Source of the DNA: Lathyrus oleraceus
Lineage: Eukaryota; Streptophyta; Magnoliopsida; Fabales; Fabaceae
Assembly (NCBI RefSeq): GCF_024323335.1
Contig: NC_066584.1
Location: 418,415,819-418,479,818 of the forward strand
Length of the DNA stretch: 64,000 nt
Direction of reading: 5' to 3'
How positions within the stretch are numbered: the stretch's first letter is position 1; every line of letters starts with the position of its first letter. Positions 31,712 to 43,270 of this stretch are shown here, piece after piece. The position numbers and the translations under genes are program-made. Under the pieces are notes generated by a model. It was not told the origin of the DNA and made no database searches. It saw only the letters and a list, made by a program, of their open reading frames with translations.

Positions 31712-31931
31712 GCTGTCCCTATTCAATCAGCTGGGAACCCGAATGGATGAGAGCAACGGCTGTCAGACTTTCAGGGTAAACAGGGATTGAATACCAAGAA
31801 CCGTAGAAATTTGCACTCTGCTGGGAAAATAAGTAACAACGCCTGTCAGGATCGGCAAGGAAACAGTCTTGAAACAATGATCCGTCTGAAACGGAGAAAG
31901 TCGGCCTGATCACCGAAACAGAAACATATGG
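31712..31931 (-). other. polypurine tract and 3' region of copy D before the E insertion
   Basis: 31712-31727 reads ATTGAATAGGGACAGC on the minus strand and matches the B polypurine tract. The next 200 bp are non-coding with mini-hairpins such as CCGT/ACGG around CTGAA and TCGG/CCGA near 31882-31915. Ends in TATGG (31927-31931), the left target duplication of E. Confidence 0.8.
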
Positions 31932-34900
31932 TGTCGCAACCCGAAAAATACGGTGGTGCGAAAAACCAACCGGCGAAAGAAAAAGATGACAGAAGAGTCG
32001 CCACCGTGCGTTATTTATCCCAAAGGAGGGAAAGGAAACGCTCGAAGTAAACCTGGAGAAAGGAAAAGAAAAGACAAGGTCTCGCAACCAAATCTTGGGT
32101 TCGGGAGTCGATTATGCGAAGGGAAGGTATTAGCACCCCTACGCATCCGTAGTACTCTACGGGATCCACTCTTGTTGTTCTTGTCTAAAGGGTGTATGTT
32201 TATCTAATGTACTATTTACTAAAAGAGAGGGTCAAAGAAAACGACTCGCACGGATGTCGCATCCATTGCATACGTATCTCATCTGAATATGAGAATCAGA
32301 GTCTTCGTAGCTCGGCTACCTAAGGGTTAAGGATAAATGTGCTCGCTAAGACATCGCGTCTTATGCCTACGTATCTCATCGGGAATGAGAATCAGAGCAA
32401 AACGTAGTTCAAACTAACTACGGGAACAAAGGTCTCGATTGCAACTAGGGCAAGAGAAAGGGAAGGTCTCGATCGCAACGAGGGCGAGAGAAAGGATCGC
32501 AACAAGGGCGAAAGCAAACAAGGATTAGTTGTTAGTTGTTAGTCAAACTCGGCAAGACATCGCATCTTGTGCCTACGTATCTCATCTGAACATGAGAATC
32601 AGAGTTGCCGTAGTTCGGCTGACACGCAAACAAAACAGACACAGGCAAAGGCAAACGTGGAGCCTGAATGCCAATCACTGGGCTTACATCAGCATCCGAA
32701 CCAAAACACACACAAGAAGGCAAACGTGGAGCCCGAATGCCAATCACTGGACTTACATCAGCATCCGAATCAAACAAACTCACACTGGAACCCGAATGCC
32801 ACTCGATGGACTTACATAAACTTCCGAGCACACAACAACACACGCAAGGGGGTTGAGACACAAAGGTTGAAAAAGAAAAAGGGCGCCCGGAGAGACCTCG
32901 CACGGTCTCCTGCCTACGTACCTCATCTGGTATGAGAATCAGGGCGACGTAGTTCCCCTTTATAGGGATAAAGGACTAGCCTAACCAGATAACAGAGGGA
33001 GACACAACTAGGGAGACTACGACTCGAGCCTAGATGTTATCATGCAAAATCATCCCTAAGTTAAGGTTTCTAGCTAACTTGCACAGGAAGCAAGCCTATC
33101 CTAAACATGACTTGCACGGGAAGCAAGCCAAACCAAACCTAACTTGCACAGGAAGCAAGCTAAACTAAACCTAACTTGCACAGGAAGCAAGCTAAAGCAA
33201 ACACACAAGCACAAGTAACACACACTATATGCAAGCAATGGGCTCAATCAAGGTTAAGTTTTAGTCGAGGGGTCATATCAACCTCAACAAACAAACCACT
33301 GTAACTGGGTAGTGTTAGCTCTTAACCTTGCCATTGAGGGGCTAAGGTGAAGCAGATGAAAGGTGAGTGAAGATGAGACTTCACAGCTCTTATCCCTGGC
33401 CTGGGAGAGCTTAAGACAAGAATGTGTGGGTTCAGAAAGTGGGAACCCTTCTACACATTTGAAACTGACTCAACTGTACAATTGTACAAGATCTTGGGTT
33501 TGTATCTGCAATGCATCAACACAGTGGTGTGAGCAAAGCAGATGACACACAGAATAGCAGGGGATAGATTGCATATCCCTTGGGTTCTGCCAATTGCCTC
33601 TTCACTTAGGAGGTCTTTGACTCTATACAAGGACAAATGTAAACAGTCACAAACATTGCCTCTTAAGGAGGACTTCAGACAGTTGCCTGGCCAAGTAACA
33701 GGCCAGGTCTTCCAGACTACATAAAGATAAGAAAATATACCTCAATGCAAATTGCTCTTAAGCAAAGCAAAGCAAAGCAAAGTTCTTAAAGAACTATAAG
33801 CAACTAAAGGTACCTGAAACCAGTCAGACGACATCAGTATTCAATTCAAAGTTAAATCAAAATGAGATGGATCAACAGTCTACACAATCAGTTAACTGTG
33901 CAATGCACAAGGCTCAAGCATATGAGCCAAGCAAGCTACAAAACAAACAAGTTAGTCATGATAATCAAATCAAACTCATTCAACTTGTATAAGTTTCTTT
34001 GGGCAATTGCTTCTTAACCTGAAAAAATGAACTCAAACATGAGCAACAGGACCACTAGGACAAGCCTAGGGTCAAAAGGGGATGAGAAAGTCAAAACAGC
34101 AAGTGACAAGTGTCCAAAATCAAATTCAAACAATCAAGAAACAAACTCAATTGGTTTCATGTTCATATCATTCATCATCATGATTTCATAAACAGATTAG
34201 GTCAAAGCATGGCATATGGAAGCTCATAGAAGTCAACAGTAAGACTCAACTCAAAACCAATCATAAACAATTCCAAAAATTCTCAAATAATTCATGATCA
34301 AACATCATTCATAACATGATAAGCACACCAAATTTCAGCTCAATTGGATCATGGGAAGTAGGGAAATGAAAATCAGAAAGGCAAGGCAAGTTCAAGCATG
34401 CTCAAAGAAGTCAACCAAACATGCACCAACTTCAATAAATCATAAATCAGTGACAACATATGAGAAATGAATGGGATCAAAATCATGACAAAGCTTAAGA
34501 TGTCTACTAATCACATGTCAAATTTCATGTTCATCCAATAATGTATGAGAATTTCAAAAACAATATGAGAACATGTGTCACAAAAAGTCAACATATGACA
34601 CAAACAGGGGAGAAAAAATCCCAAACAATTAGGAAATGCCATCAATAATTCCAAGAAAATTCACATGTAAACTAGACATCCAAGAGTACATTCATGCAAA
34701 AATTCAAACCAATTTGAATTCAAGAAGCATGGTATTAAAAATCATGAAGTTAGACATCAATGGTGTGACACAAATTGTCACACCCTAATTCAAAAAATCA
34801 TAACTCACCAACCAGAGATGATAAATTCACAAACTCTACACCAAAATCACCATGAATGTGTCTAGTTCAAGCACAAAAAATTTGGAAGCCATTGGATAAA

Positions 34901-37026
34901 ACATCATCATTTCACAAAGGATTTGGCAAAGGGTACAAAAAAATAAGCACATGTCATAAACCCTAGCACAATTTAAAAACCATTCATGCAAAAAATCTGG
35001 AAAAATCATGACAAATAACTAGAGATCCAGATGAACAATTTGCAAAAATTCTCATGAATTTTGGATTAAAATTGGATGTGATATGATTTTTCAAAGATGA
35101 GCATCAAAATGAAATAAAAATTAAAACAAAACATGAATTAATGGTTTAATTGGGCACGGAGTGGCAAAAGCGTAATATCGTGGGTCACTAAGTGAAACTC
35201 TGCGTTTCACTTAGTGACGTGTTGGCCTGGGATTAGCTTCATGGCAATAAAACAGTACATGCATGCACGAAACCACAGCCAAACGCGAATGGAAAGAGAT
35301 TCTGGGCATGGATTAGGGTTTGCAGCTACAGTACCACATCATCTTCATCCAACAAATCGTGAAAAAAAAATTCTTGCCCAGAAATGGAAAGTAAATACAT
35401 CATTCGAATCAACTAACAGCACACATCACGAATCCAACAGTCATTTTCATTAATTTATGCTAACAAGAGAGAACCAAGCAAAAACACATTCACATATGAA
35501 ACTTTAAGACAACATAACTTTCTTAATATGCAACCATTTTCGATGATGTAAAGCTCAAAACAATCAGCATTGCAAGATCTACATAATGCATAACATGATT
35601 TTGGAAAATGAGAGATTCGAAAACCATACCAGATTTGAAGAACAATGGTGATTTGTGGTTTTCTGGTTGCAAAAGGCCAAAACAGATGCTCCTTCAAGTT
35701 TGTAATGATGAATGGAGGAAAGACTTTGGCTCAGGAATGTTTGGTTTTGCTCAAATCAAGATCTGCCATTGATGTGTTCTTGATGAAACAGTAACCTGAA
35801 ATGGCTTTACAGTTGGTGTTTAAGGCTTCCAATGAGCTCAAGAATGATGGTATATGATGCAGCAGCCAAGGCCAACTCGTGTTCTTTGCAATTTCAGAAA
35901 AGTTTCCAAAAAATGAAGAAAGGAGAAATTGAGAGAACAAGGGTTTTTGTCTGTTTAGAATGTGGCTGCTAGGGTTTCTTTTGCAGAAAATGAAGAATAT
36001 ATACTGTGTTTTAGTGTCCTTAAGCTTGGTTAGTTATGTGGTAATTGGATTTTTGTAATTGGAGGTGTTTTGGTTAATTTGTCAATTTTCACTCAAATGG
36101 CAAGGTCTGTGGTTACAGCTGCGAAAGTGGGCCTTGTACACACTCCAAATATGATTTCTTAGCAATTTCAATTGGCAAAATATATTGGAAAGGCTTAAAT
36201 TGCAAAATCACTTTTTCACCTCACTTGAAATAATTCAAGTCACTTCAAAAAGTGCCATTTTGATTGGTGAGTTTTTGGTAAATTGTGATGACATATTTGG
36301 AAAGAGGGCATCAAATGTGACTTGTAGCAAAAAACCCCACCCAATTTGGCCAAATGGTTTGGAAGATATGCCACTTTGAAGTTCAAAATTTTTTGAGAAT
36401 GATTTGATCATAACTTGCCAACCATTCATGGGAATTGAGTGTTCTTGGACTTTTTGAAAATGGGAGAACAAGATCTTCAACTTTCATGTTGGGCAAAAAT
36501 TCATTTGAAGCTTGTATCATGATGTAATTTTGAGGATCAAGACTTTCCATTTTTGGCAAATTCCAATTACAGGTCAACTTTCTATTTTTGGAAATTTCTT
36601 GTTTGACTTCAAATTCTTCCATGATGATGTTTGACATGTTATATGGACATGAATGAACCCCTTCAAACCATTTCCCACCTTGAAATCCATAAAATCAGGC
36701 ACAGTTGACCATGGTTGACTTTTTAGGGTTTCTGGTGAACTGAGCCATGACTGATGACTTCTGGGCACCCAATCTTTGACCAAAACACTTCAAAAGGACC
36801 CCTAGGTCATGTGAACATGTTGGACCAACCCTAGGGCCTTGTCTCAAAGGAAAATGCACTTGCTTGCTTGATTGACTGATCTCCTGACCAGTTTGACCTA
36901 ATTCTTCTGAATGGCTTGCACTTGGGCAAAAGGGACAATGCAATGTTATGCAGTGGACTATGTTAATGTTATGACCTAATATGAGAATGTATGTACAAAG
37001 GGTAGGTGCAAATTTGAGGTACTACA
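31932..37026 (-). repeat. 3' LTR of copy E (5095 bp)
   Basis: Same family as the D LTRs but distinct: GGTGGTGCGAAAAACC near the start, four AGGAAGCAAG repeats, and a 15-bp inverted repeat at 35184-35218 not found in D. Contains the U5 hairpin CCGTAG/CTACGG (32147-32162). Small ORFs shared with the other LTRs, such as those at 36185-36637, are unsupported. Confidence 0.92.
35184..35218. repeat. 15-bp perfect inverted repeat, E-type LTR only
   Basis: GTCACTAAGTGAAAC (35184-35198), 5-base loop TCTGC, then its exact reverse complement (35204-35218). Repeated at 51360-51394 in the 5' LTR of E. The D LTR has different sequence at the matching place (around 29840-29920). Confidence 0.85.
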
Positions 37027-37054
37027 TATGGGTAACTGGTGACACCAAGAACCA

Positions 37055-40000
37055 AAGCCTGAACGCCGCCCGTCAGTCTTGAATACTGAACACCGGAACA
37101 TGAGAATATTGATGTCGGTCTGAAAATTGGAAATTGGCCTGAACGCCACTTCGGTCTGAATACCGCCTCGGTCTGAACACCGGAAAATTGGCCTGAATGC
37201 CATAAGTACATCGACCTCATCGTCGGAAACTTCTTTGATCTGAATATCGGAAACTGGCCTGAATGCCACTTCGGTCTGGATACCGGAAAATACTGGCCTG
37301 AATGCCACTTCGGTCTGGATACCGGGAACTGGCCTGAATGCCACAAGTTGCATCGACCTGAATGTCGGAAACTTCTTCGATCTGAATATCGGAAAAATTG
37401 GCCTGAATGCCACTTCGGTCTGAATACCGCCTCGGTCTGAACACCGGAAAATTGGCCTGAATGCCGTAAGTACATCGACCTGATCGTCAGAAACTTCTTC
37501 GATATGAAAATTGGAAATTGGCCTGAACGCCACTTCGGTCTGAATACCGCCTCGGTCTGAACACCGGAAAATTGGCCTGAATGCCATAAGTACATCGACC
37601 TGATCGTCGGAAACTTCTTCGATCTGAAAATCGGAAATTGGCCTGAATGCCACTTCGGTCTGGATACCGCCTCGGTCTGAACACCGGAAAATCGGCCTGA
37701 ATGCCATAAGTACATCGACCTGATCGTCGGAAACTTCTTCGATCTGAATATCGGAAACTGGCCTGAATGCCACTTCGATCTGGATACCGGAAAAACTGGC
37801 CTGAATGCCACTTCGGTCTGGATACCGGCTCGGTCTGAACACCGGAAAATCGGCCTGAATGCCATAAGTACATCGACCTGATCGTCGGAAACTTCTTCGA
37901 TCTGAAAATCGGAAACTGGCCTGAATGCCACTTCGGTCTGGATACCGCCTCGGTCTGAACACCGGAAAATCGGCCTGAATGCCATAAGTACATCGACCTG
38001 ATCGTCGGAAACTTCTTCGATCTGAAAATCGGAAACTGGCCTGAATACCACTTCGGTCTGGATACCGCCTCGGTCTGAACACCGGAAAATCGGCCTGAAT
38101 GCCATAAGTACATCGACCTGATCGTCGGAAACTTCTTCGATCTGAATATCGGAAACTGGCCTGAATGCCACTTCGGTCTGGATACCGGAAAAACTGGCCT
38201 GAATGCCACTTCGGTCTGGATACCGGAAAAATCGGCCTGAATGCCATAAGTACATCGACCTGATCGTCGGAAACTTCTTCGATCTGAAAATCGGAAATTG
38301 GCCTGAACGCCACTTCGGTCTGGATACCGCCTCGGTCTGAACACCGGAAAATCGGCCTGAATGCCATAAGTACATCGACCTGATCGTCGGAAACTTCTTC
38401 GATCTGAAAATCGGAAACTGGCCTGAATGCCACTTCGGTCTGGATACCGCCTCGGTCTGAACACCGGAAAATCGGCCTGAATGCCATAAGTACATCGACC
38501 TGATCGTCGGAAACTTCTTCGATCTGAATATCGGAAACTGGCCTGAATGCCACTTCGGTCTGGATACCGGAAAAACTGGCCTGAATGCCACTTCGGTCTG
38601 GATACCGGAAAAATCGGCCTGAATGCCATAAGTACATCGACCTGATCGTCGGAAACTTCTTCGATCTGAAAATCGGAAATTGGCCTGAACGCCACTTCGG
38701 TCTGAATACCGCCTCGGTCTGAACACCGGAAAATCGGCCTGAATGCCATAAGTACATCGACCTGATCGTCGGAAACTTCTTCGATCTGAATATCGGAAAC
38801 TGGCCTGAATGCCACTTCGGTTTGGATACCGGAAAAACTGGCCTGAATGCCACTTCGGTCTGGATACCGGCTCAGTCTGAACACCGGAAAATCGGCCTGA
38901 ATGCCATAAGTACATCGACCTGATCGTCGGAAACTTCTTCGATCTGAAAATCGGAAATTGGCCTGAATGCCACTTCGGTCTGGATACCGCCTCGGTCTGA
39001 ACACCGGAAAATCGGCCTGAATGCCATAAGTACATCGACCTGATCGTCGGAAACTTCTTCGATCTGAATATCGGAAACTGGCCTGAATGCCACTTCGATC
39101 TGGATACCGGAAAAACTGGCCTGAATGCCACTTCGGTCTGGATACCGGCTCGGTCTGAACACCGGAAAATCGGCCTGAATGCCATAAGTACATCGACCTG
39201 ATCGTCGGAAACTTCTTCGATCTGAAAATCGGAAACTGGCCTGAATGCCACTTCGGTCTGGATACCGCCTCGGTCTGAACACCGGAAAATCGGCCTGAAT
39301 GCCATAAGTACATCGACCTGATCGTCGGAAACTTCTTCGATCTGAATATCGGAAACTGGCCTGAATGCCACTTCGGTCTGGATACCGGAAAAACTGGCCT
39401 GAATGCCACTTCGGTCTGGATACCGGAAAAATCGGCCTGAATGCCATAAGTACATCGACCTGATCGTCGGAAACTTCTTCGATCTAAAAATCGGAAATTG
39501 GCCTGAACGCCACTTCGGTCTGAATACCGCCTCGGTCTGAACACCGGAAAATCGGCCTGAATGCCATAAGTACATCGACCTGATCGTCGGAAACTTCTTC
39601 GATCTGAATATCGGAAACTGGCCTGAATGCCACTTCGGTCTGGATACCGGAAAAACTGGCCTGAATGCCACTTCGGTCTGGATACCGGCTCAGTCTGAAC
39701 ACCGGAAAATCGGCCTGAATGCCATAAGTACATCGACCTGATCGTCGGAAACTTCTTCGATCTGAAAATCGGAAACTGACCTGAATGCCACTTCGGTCTG
39801 GATACCGCCTCGGTCTGAACACCGGAAAATCGGCCTGAATGCCATAAGTACATCGACCTGATCGTCGGAAACTTCTTCGATCTGAAAATCGGAAACTGGC
39901 CTGAATGCCACTTCGGTCTGGATACCGCCTCGGTCTGAACACCGGAAAATCGGCCTGAATGCCATAAGTACATCGACCTGATCGTCGGAAACTTCTTCGA

Positions 40001-40725
40001 TCTGAAAATCGGAAATTGGCCTGAACGCCACTTCGGTCTGAATACCGCCTCGGTCTGAACACCGGAAAATCGGCCTGAATGCCATAAGTACATCGACCTG
40101 ATCGTCGGAAACTTCTTCGATCTGAATATCGGAAACTGGCCTGAATGCCACTTCGGTCTGGATACCGGAAAAACTGGCCTGAATGCCACTTCGGTCTGGA
40201 TACCGGCTCAGTCTGAACACCGGAAAATCGACCTGAATGCCATAAGTACATCGACCTGATCGTCGGAAACTTCTTCGATCTGAAAATCGGAAACTGACCT
40301 GAATGCCACTTCGGTCTGGATACCGCCTCGGTCTGAACACCGGAAAATCGGCCTGAATGCCATAAGTACATCGACCTGATCGTCGGAAACTTCTTCGATC
40401 TGAAAATCGGAAACTGGCCTGAATGCCACTTCGGTCTGGATACCGCCTCGGTCTGAACACCGGAAAATCGGCCTGAATGCCATAAGTTCATCGACCTGAT
40501 CGTCGGAAACTTCTTCGATCTGAATATCGGAAACTGGCCTGAATGCCACTTCGGTCTGGATACCGGAAAAACTGGCCTGAATGCCACTTCGGTCTGGATA
40601 CCGGAAAAATCGGCCTGAATGCCATAAGTACATCGACCTGATCGTCGGAAACTTCTTCGATCTGAAAATCGGAAATTGGCCTGAACGCCACTTCGGTCTG
40701 AATACCGCCTCGGTCTGAACACCGG
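37055..40725 (-). repeat. 3' tandem array of copy E: 26 units built from CTGAAT-loop mini-hairpins
   Basis: About 3.7 kb. The basic unit is 120 bp made of six mini-hairpins of 17-24 bp, with longer 142-bp and 158-bp units that differ by whole hairpins. Stems around the CTGAAT, CTGGAT, CTGATC or CTGAAC loop in one unit: CGAC/GTCG (39734-39747), CGAT/ATCG (39758-39771), TGGC/GCCA (39897-39910), CGGT/ACCG (39914-39927 and 39931-39944). 26 copies of the CATCGACC segment were counted. All three minus-strand frames are almost free of stops, giving apparent ORFs up to 900 codons; these are a by-product of repetition. Tandem repeats in Ogre 3' regions are known to seed satellites (PisTR-A in pea). 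Confidence 0.9.
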
Positions 40726-43270
40726 AAAATTCTTCATGTCTATCAGCTTCGGCGAAGATAACAAAACAGTGATACGTGAGCCGGCACGCATGCCAAAGAC
40801 CCATGCTGGGGATAACAACCGAAAGGTTGACCAAAGAGTGCATGAGATATATTATCTATAGCCGTCAAAACGTAGATAATACACTCGCATGGAAGATTAT
40901 CCATAACCGGGTTATAGGTTGTTAAATGGATAAACGACCGAAAAGAAAGGCAACGGGGTACCAGACTAGGTATACAAAAGATGACCAATCAAAAGAGGAT
41001 AAAGTTGCTTACTCGGAGCAAGTATCCAAGAAGAAGGGGAAGACCCAATGGGGACAATACTGCTTGATCAAGGCAAGTATCCAAAGGGGACAGGACTATC
41101 AATACCACAAAGAGGGGATTACATCTACCGGTTTGTAGGCAGAAAACCACATAAAAGTAACCAGCCATCGACCAGGATGAGCACAAAGGGTTAACTCTGC
41201 TAGGGGATGAAAGTGGGATTTTACAACTACCAGTTAGTAGGTAGAAAACCACAAAGATAGGACTTATAACTACCGGTTCGTTGGTAGAAGCCAAAAATTC
41301 CGCTGAGGATGAGATGAATGAGTGGCGGTTAGTGAGCAACCATTCATTTATGCCCCAGAGAAGTACAAGAGACAGCGAACAAGAAGCCAATTTAGGATCG
41401 ATCCAAAAAAGGCAAACTGAATCAAGACTCATCCTAATGAGGAAAGAACTCAACAGGGAAAACCCATCCCATTAGGGAGGGAACGGAAGCAACCGTCATC
41501 CACGAGGATGTATCTCGGTGGGGAGCGCAGAAGGAATGGTGGACATTTTCTGCTTAAGGGGTCGACTCTATATGGAGAGATCAGACACGCCCACTTATGC
41601 TAGGGGAATTGAACCAAGCTTGCAAAATGATGCCAACTTCGGGGAGTAACACTACTGGGGATACCCACTCAACTAAGGAGTCACTTGTCGGGAAAACACC
41701 AACTTTTCAACCATGCTGATGAACCCAATTCTGAAGCCGATCCAATGGCGCGATGCTAAACTCTTTCCAACAACCCAATCTCGGCTGGTCACCACGGCCT
41801 AGGGCTAATGGACAAGTTTGCAATGTTGATGCATGAGTTTTTTTTTGTTTTTTACACAATGCCCCATGATCATGGAAATGCTATGCACTAATGATGCAGT
41901 ATGCTATGCTTGTCTAAATGATGGATGCATAAAACACACGTCTCCTCCAGGGACAACGCCAGGGAGCTCCAGGAACTGTGCTGAGGGTTTCATCACCGCG
42001 TCCATTTCCAACCTGCTGGGGAAAGACAACCTTTGCTGGGGAAAAACCATCAACACAACCTCTGCTGGAAAGACAGCTTCAGACTTGGAAAACAATCACA
42101 ACTCCGCTGGGGATACGGCAACCTTCAGGCTTGCTGAGGAGACACTGATCTCGAATCTGCTAGGGAGATGACACTCTCAAACCCATTGGGAAAATACGGA
42201 CTATCGGACACGGGCTGCCGGTCGACTCATCGAACACTGGTATTCAACATCCACCCACAGTATTGACTTTCCACTTTCGAGAACTCCCAGGCTCATCTGG
42301 ACTTTTCTGATCCATCCCACGAAGATCGAATTCCTGGGATTCATACAAACTTTCCAGTCCTTAGACTTTGAAGAGTCTTCTTGATTAACTCCTTCCAGGA
42401 TCGTCATCCTTCTTTCGCCGTCTCTTACGTTCTTCTATCCCTTGCCCCTGATTGGACTCTGTGGGGATTTCTCTTTTTTTTCAAAAGGCTTCATATCACC
42501 ACCTGCCAGCGAATGAAGATATCTAACAGCACCGGCACAAGAGATTGTTAGATAAAAGCGTGCCCCAGGCGTGCCAACACTTCAACATCTTGGTCGCTCA
42601 AACTTCCGAACAAGGTTTCCAGATTCCAATCTTATAAGCATGCATCGGAAGGGACCTCTATGTTTCAAAATGCAACTATTCTTATCAAAACAAACGGATG
42701 TTTTTGCAATCAAAGCGGTAATGAAGACAAAAACAAAATTATCTGACTGAACACGCATTTTATTGACTGAAAAAGATAGCTCGAAACCGAGCAACACATA
42801 GGAAGCAATCCCTGGAAAGAGGTGATTGCGCACAAAAGGAGAAAATCTATCCTAATGGCAATGTGAAACCGTGATCTCATCGGGTTCCAACTCGGTTACA
42901 CCTCATATGTCCTCAAGACTTTCCGCACCTTCGGCCTTCTGAACAAAACGCTTCTAATCGGTCTCTGTCGAAGATTATCCAAGTCATTCAAAGCCCAAAC
43001 GATCATGCTAGACGCAGTTGTTCGTTTCATTCCCTCTTTTGCCTGGACCGCCCTTTCAGGTTTCAGTCCACCGGGATACCCTTTTTTGCCCAAGTCGCCC
43101 TTGTGGGGTTTTCGACTTGCCGGGTGTACAGTTTTTTTTTATTATCCCTAACTTTTGCCCGAACCTTTTCTCCTCTTTTTTTTCGGTTCGCCGGGATGCC
43201 CTTTTTTGCCTGGACTCTTTTATTCTTTTTGTCCAGCGGGTCTCTTTTTCACGAAGTATCTTTAAACTGC
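40726..43270 (-). other. 3' untranslated region of copy E between array and pol remnant
   Basis: Non-coding. Contains three CTACC..GGTAG hairpin repeats (about 41113, 41228, 41268), several GCTGGGGA motifs on the plus strand (for example 40803, 42013, 42033, 42104), and an ATGC-rich stretch (41815-41930). The post-pol quartet (43041-43234) has stems TGGAC/GTCCA, CAAGTCG/CGACTTG, CGAACC/GGTTCG and CTGGAC/GTCCAG. No ORF here looks genuine. Confidence 0.65.

Noticed and set aside
36185..36943. Small ORFs repeated at 30860-31628 and 52361-53119
   Set aside because: They are in LTR sequence on both strands and repeat only because the LTR is repeated.
37055..40725. CRISPR array
   Set aside because: Units are contiguous with no unique spacers, vary in length by whole submotifs, and lie in a plant retrotransposon 3' region.
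36969..40843. Apparent 200-900 codon ORFs on the minus strand in the E array (and 53145-54206 in D)
   Set aside because: All three frames are open because a short unit is repeated, the frames translate to the same repeated peptides, and the sequence lies in the 3' region after pol.
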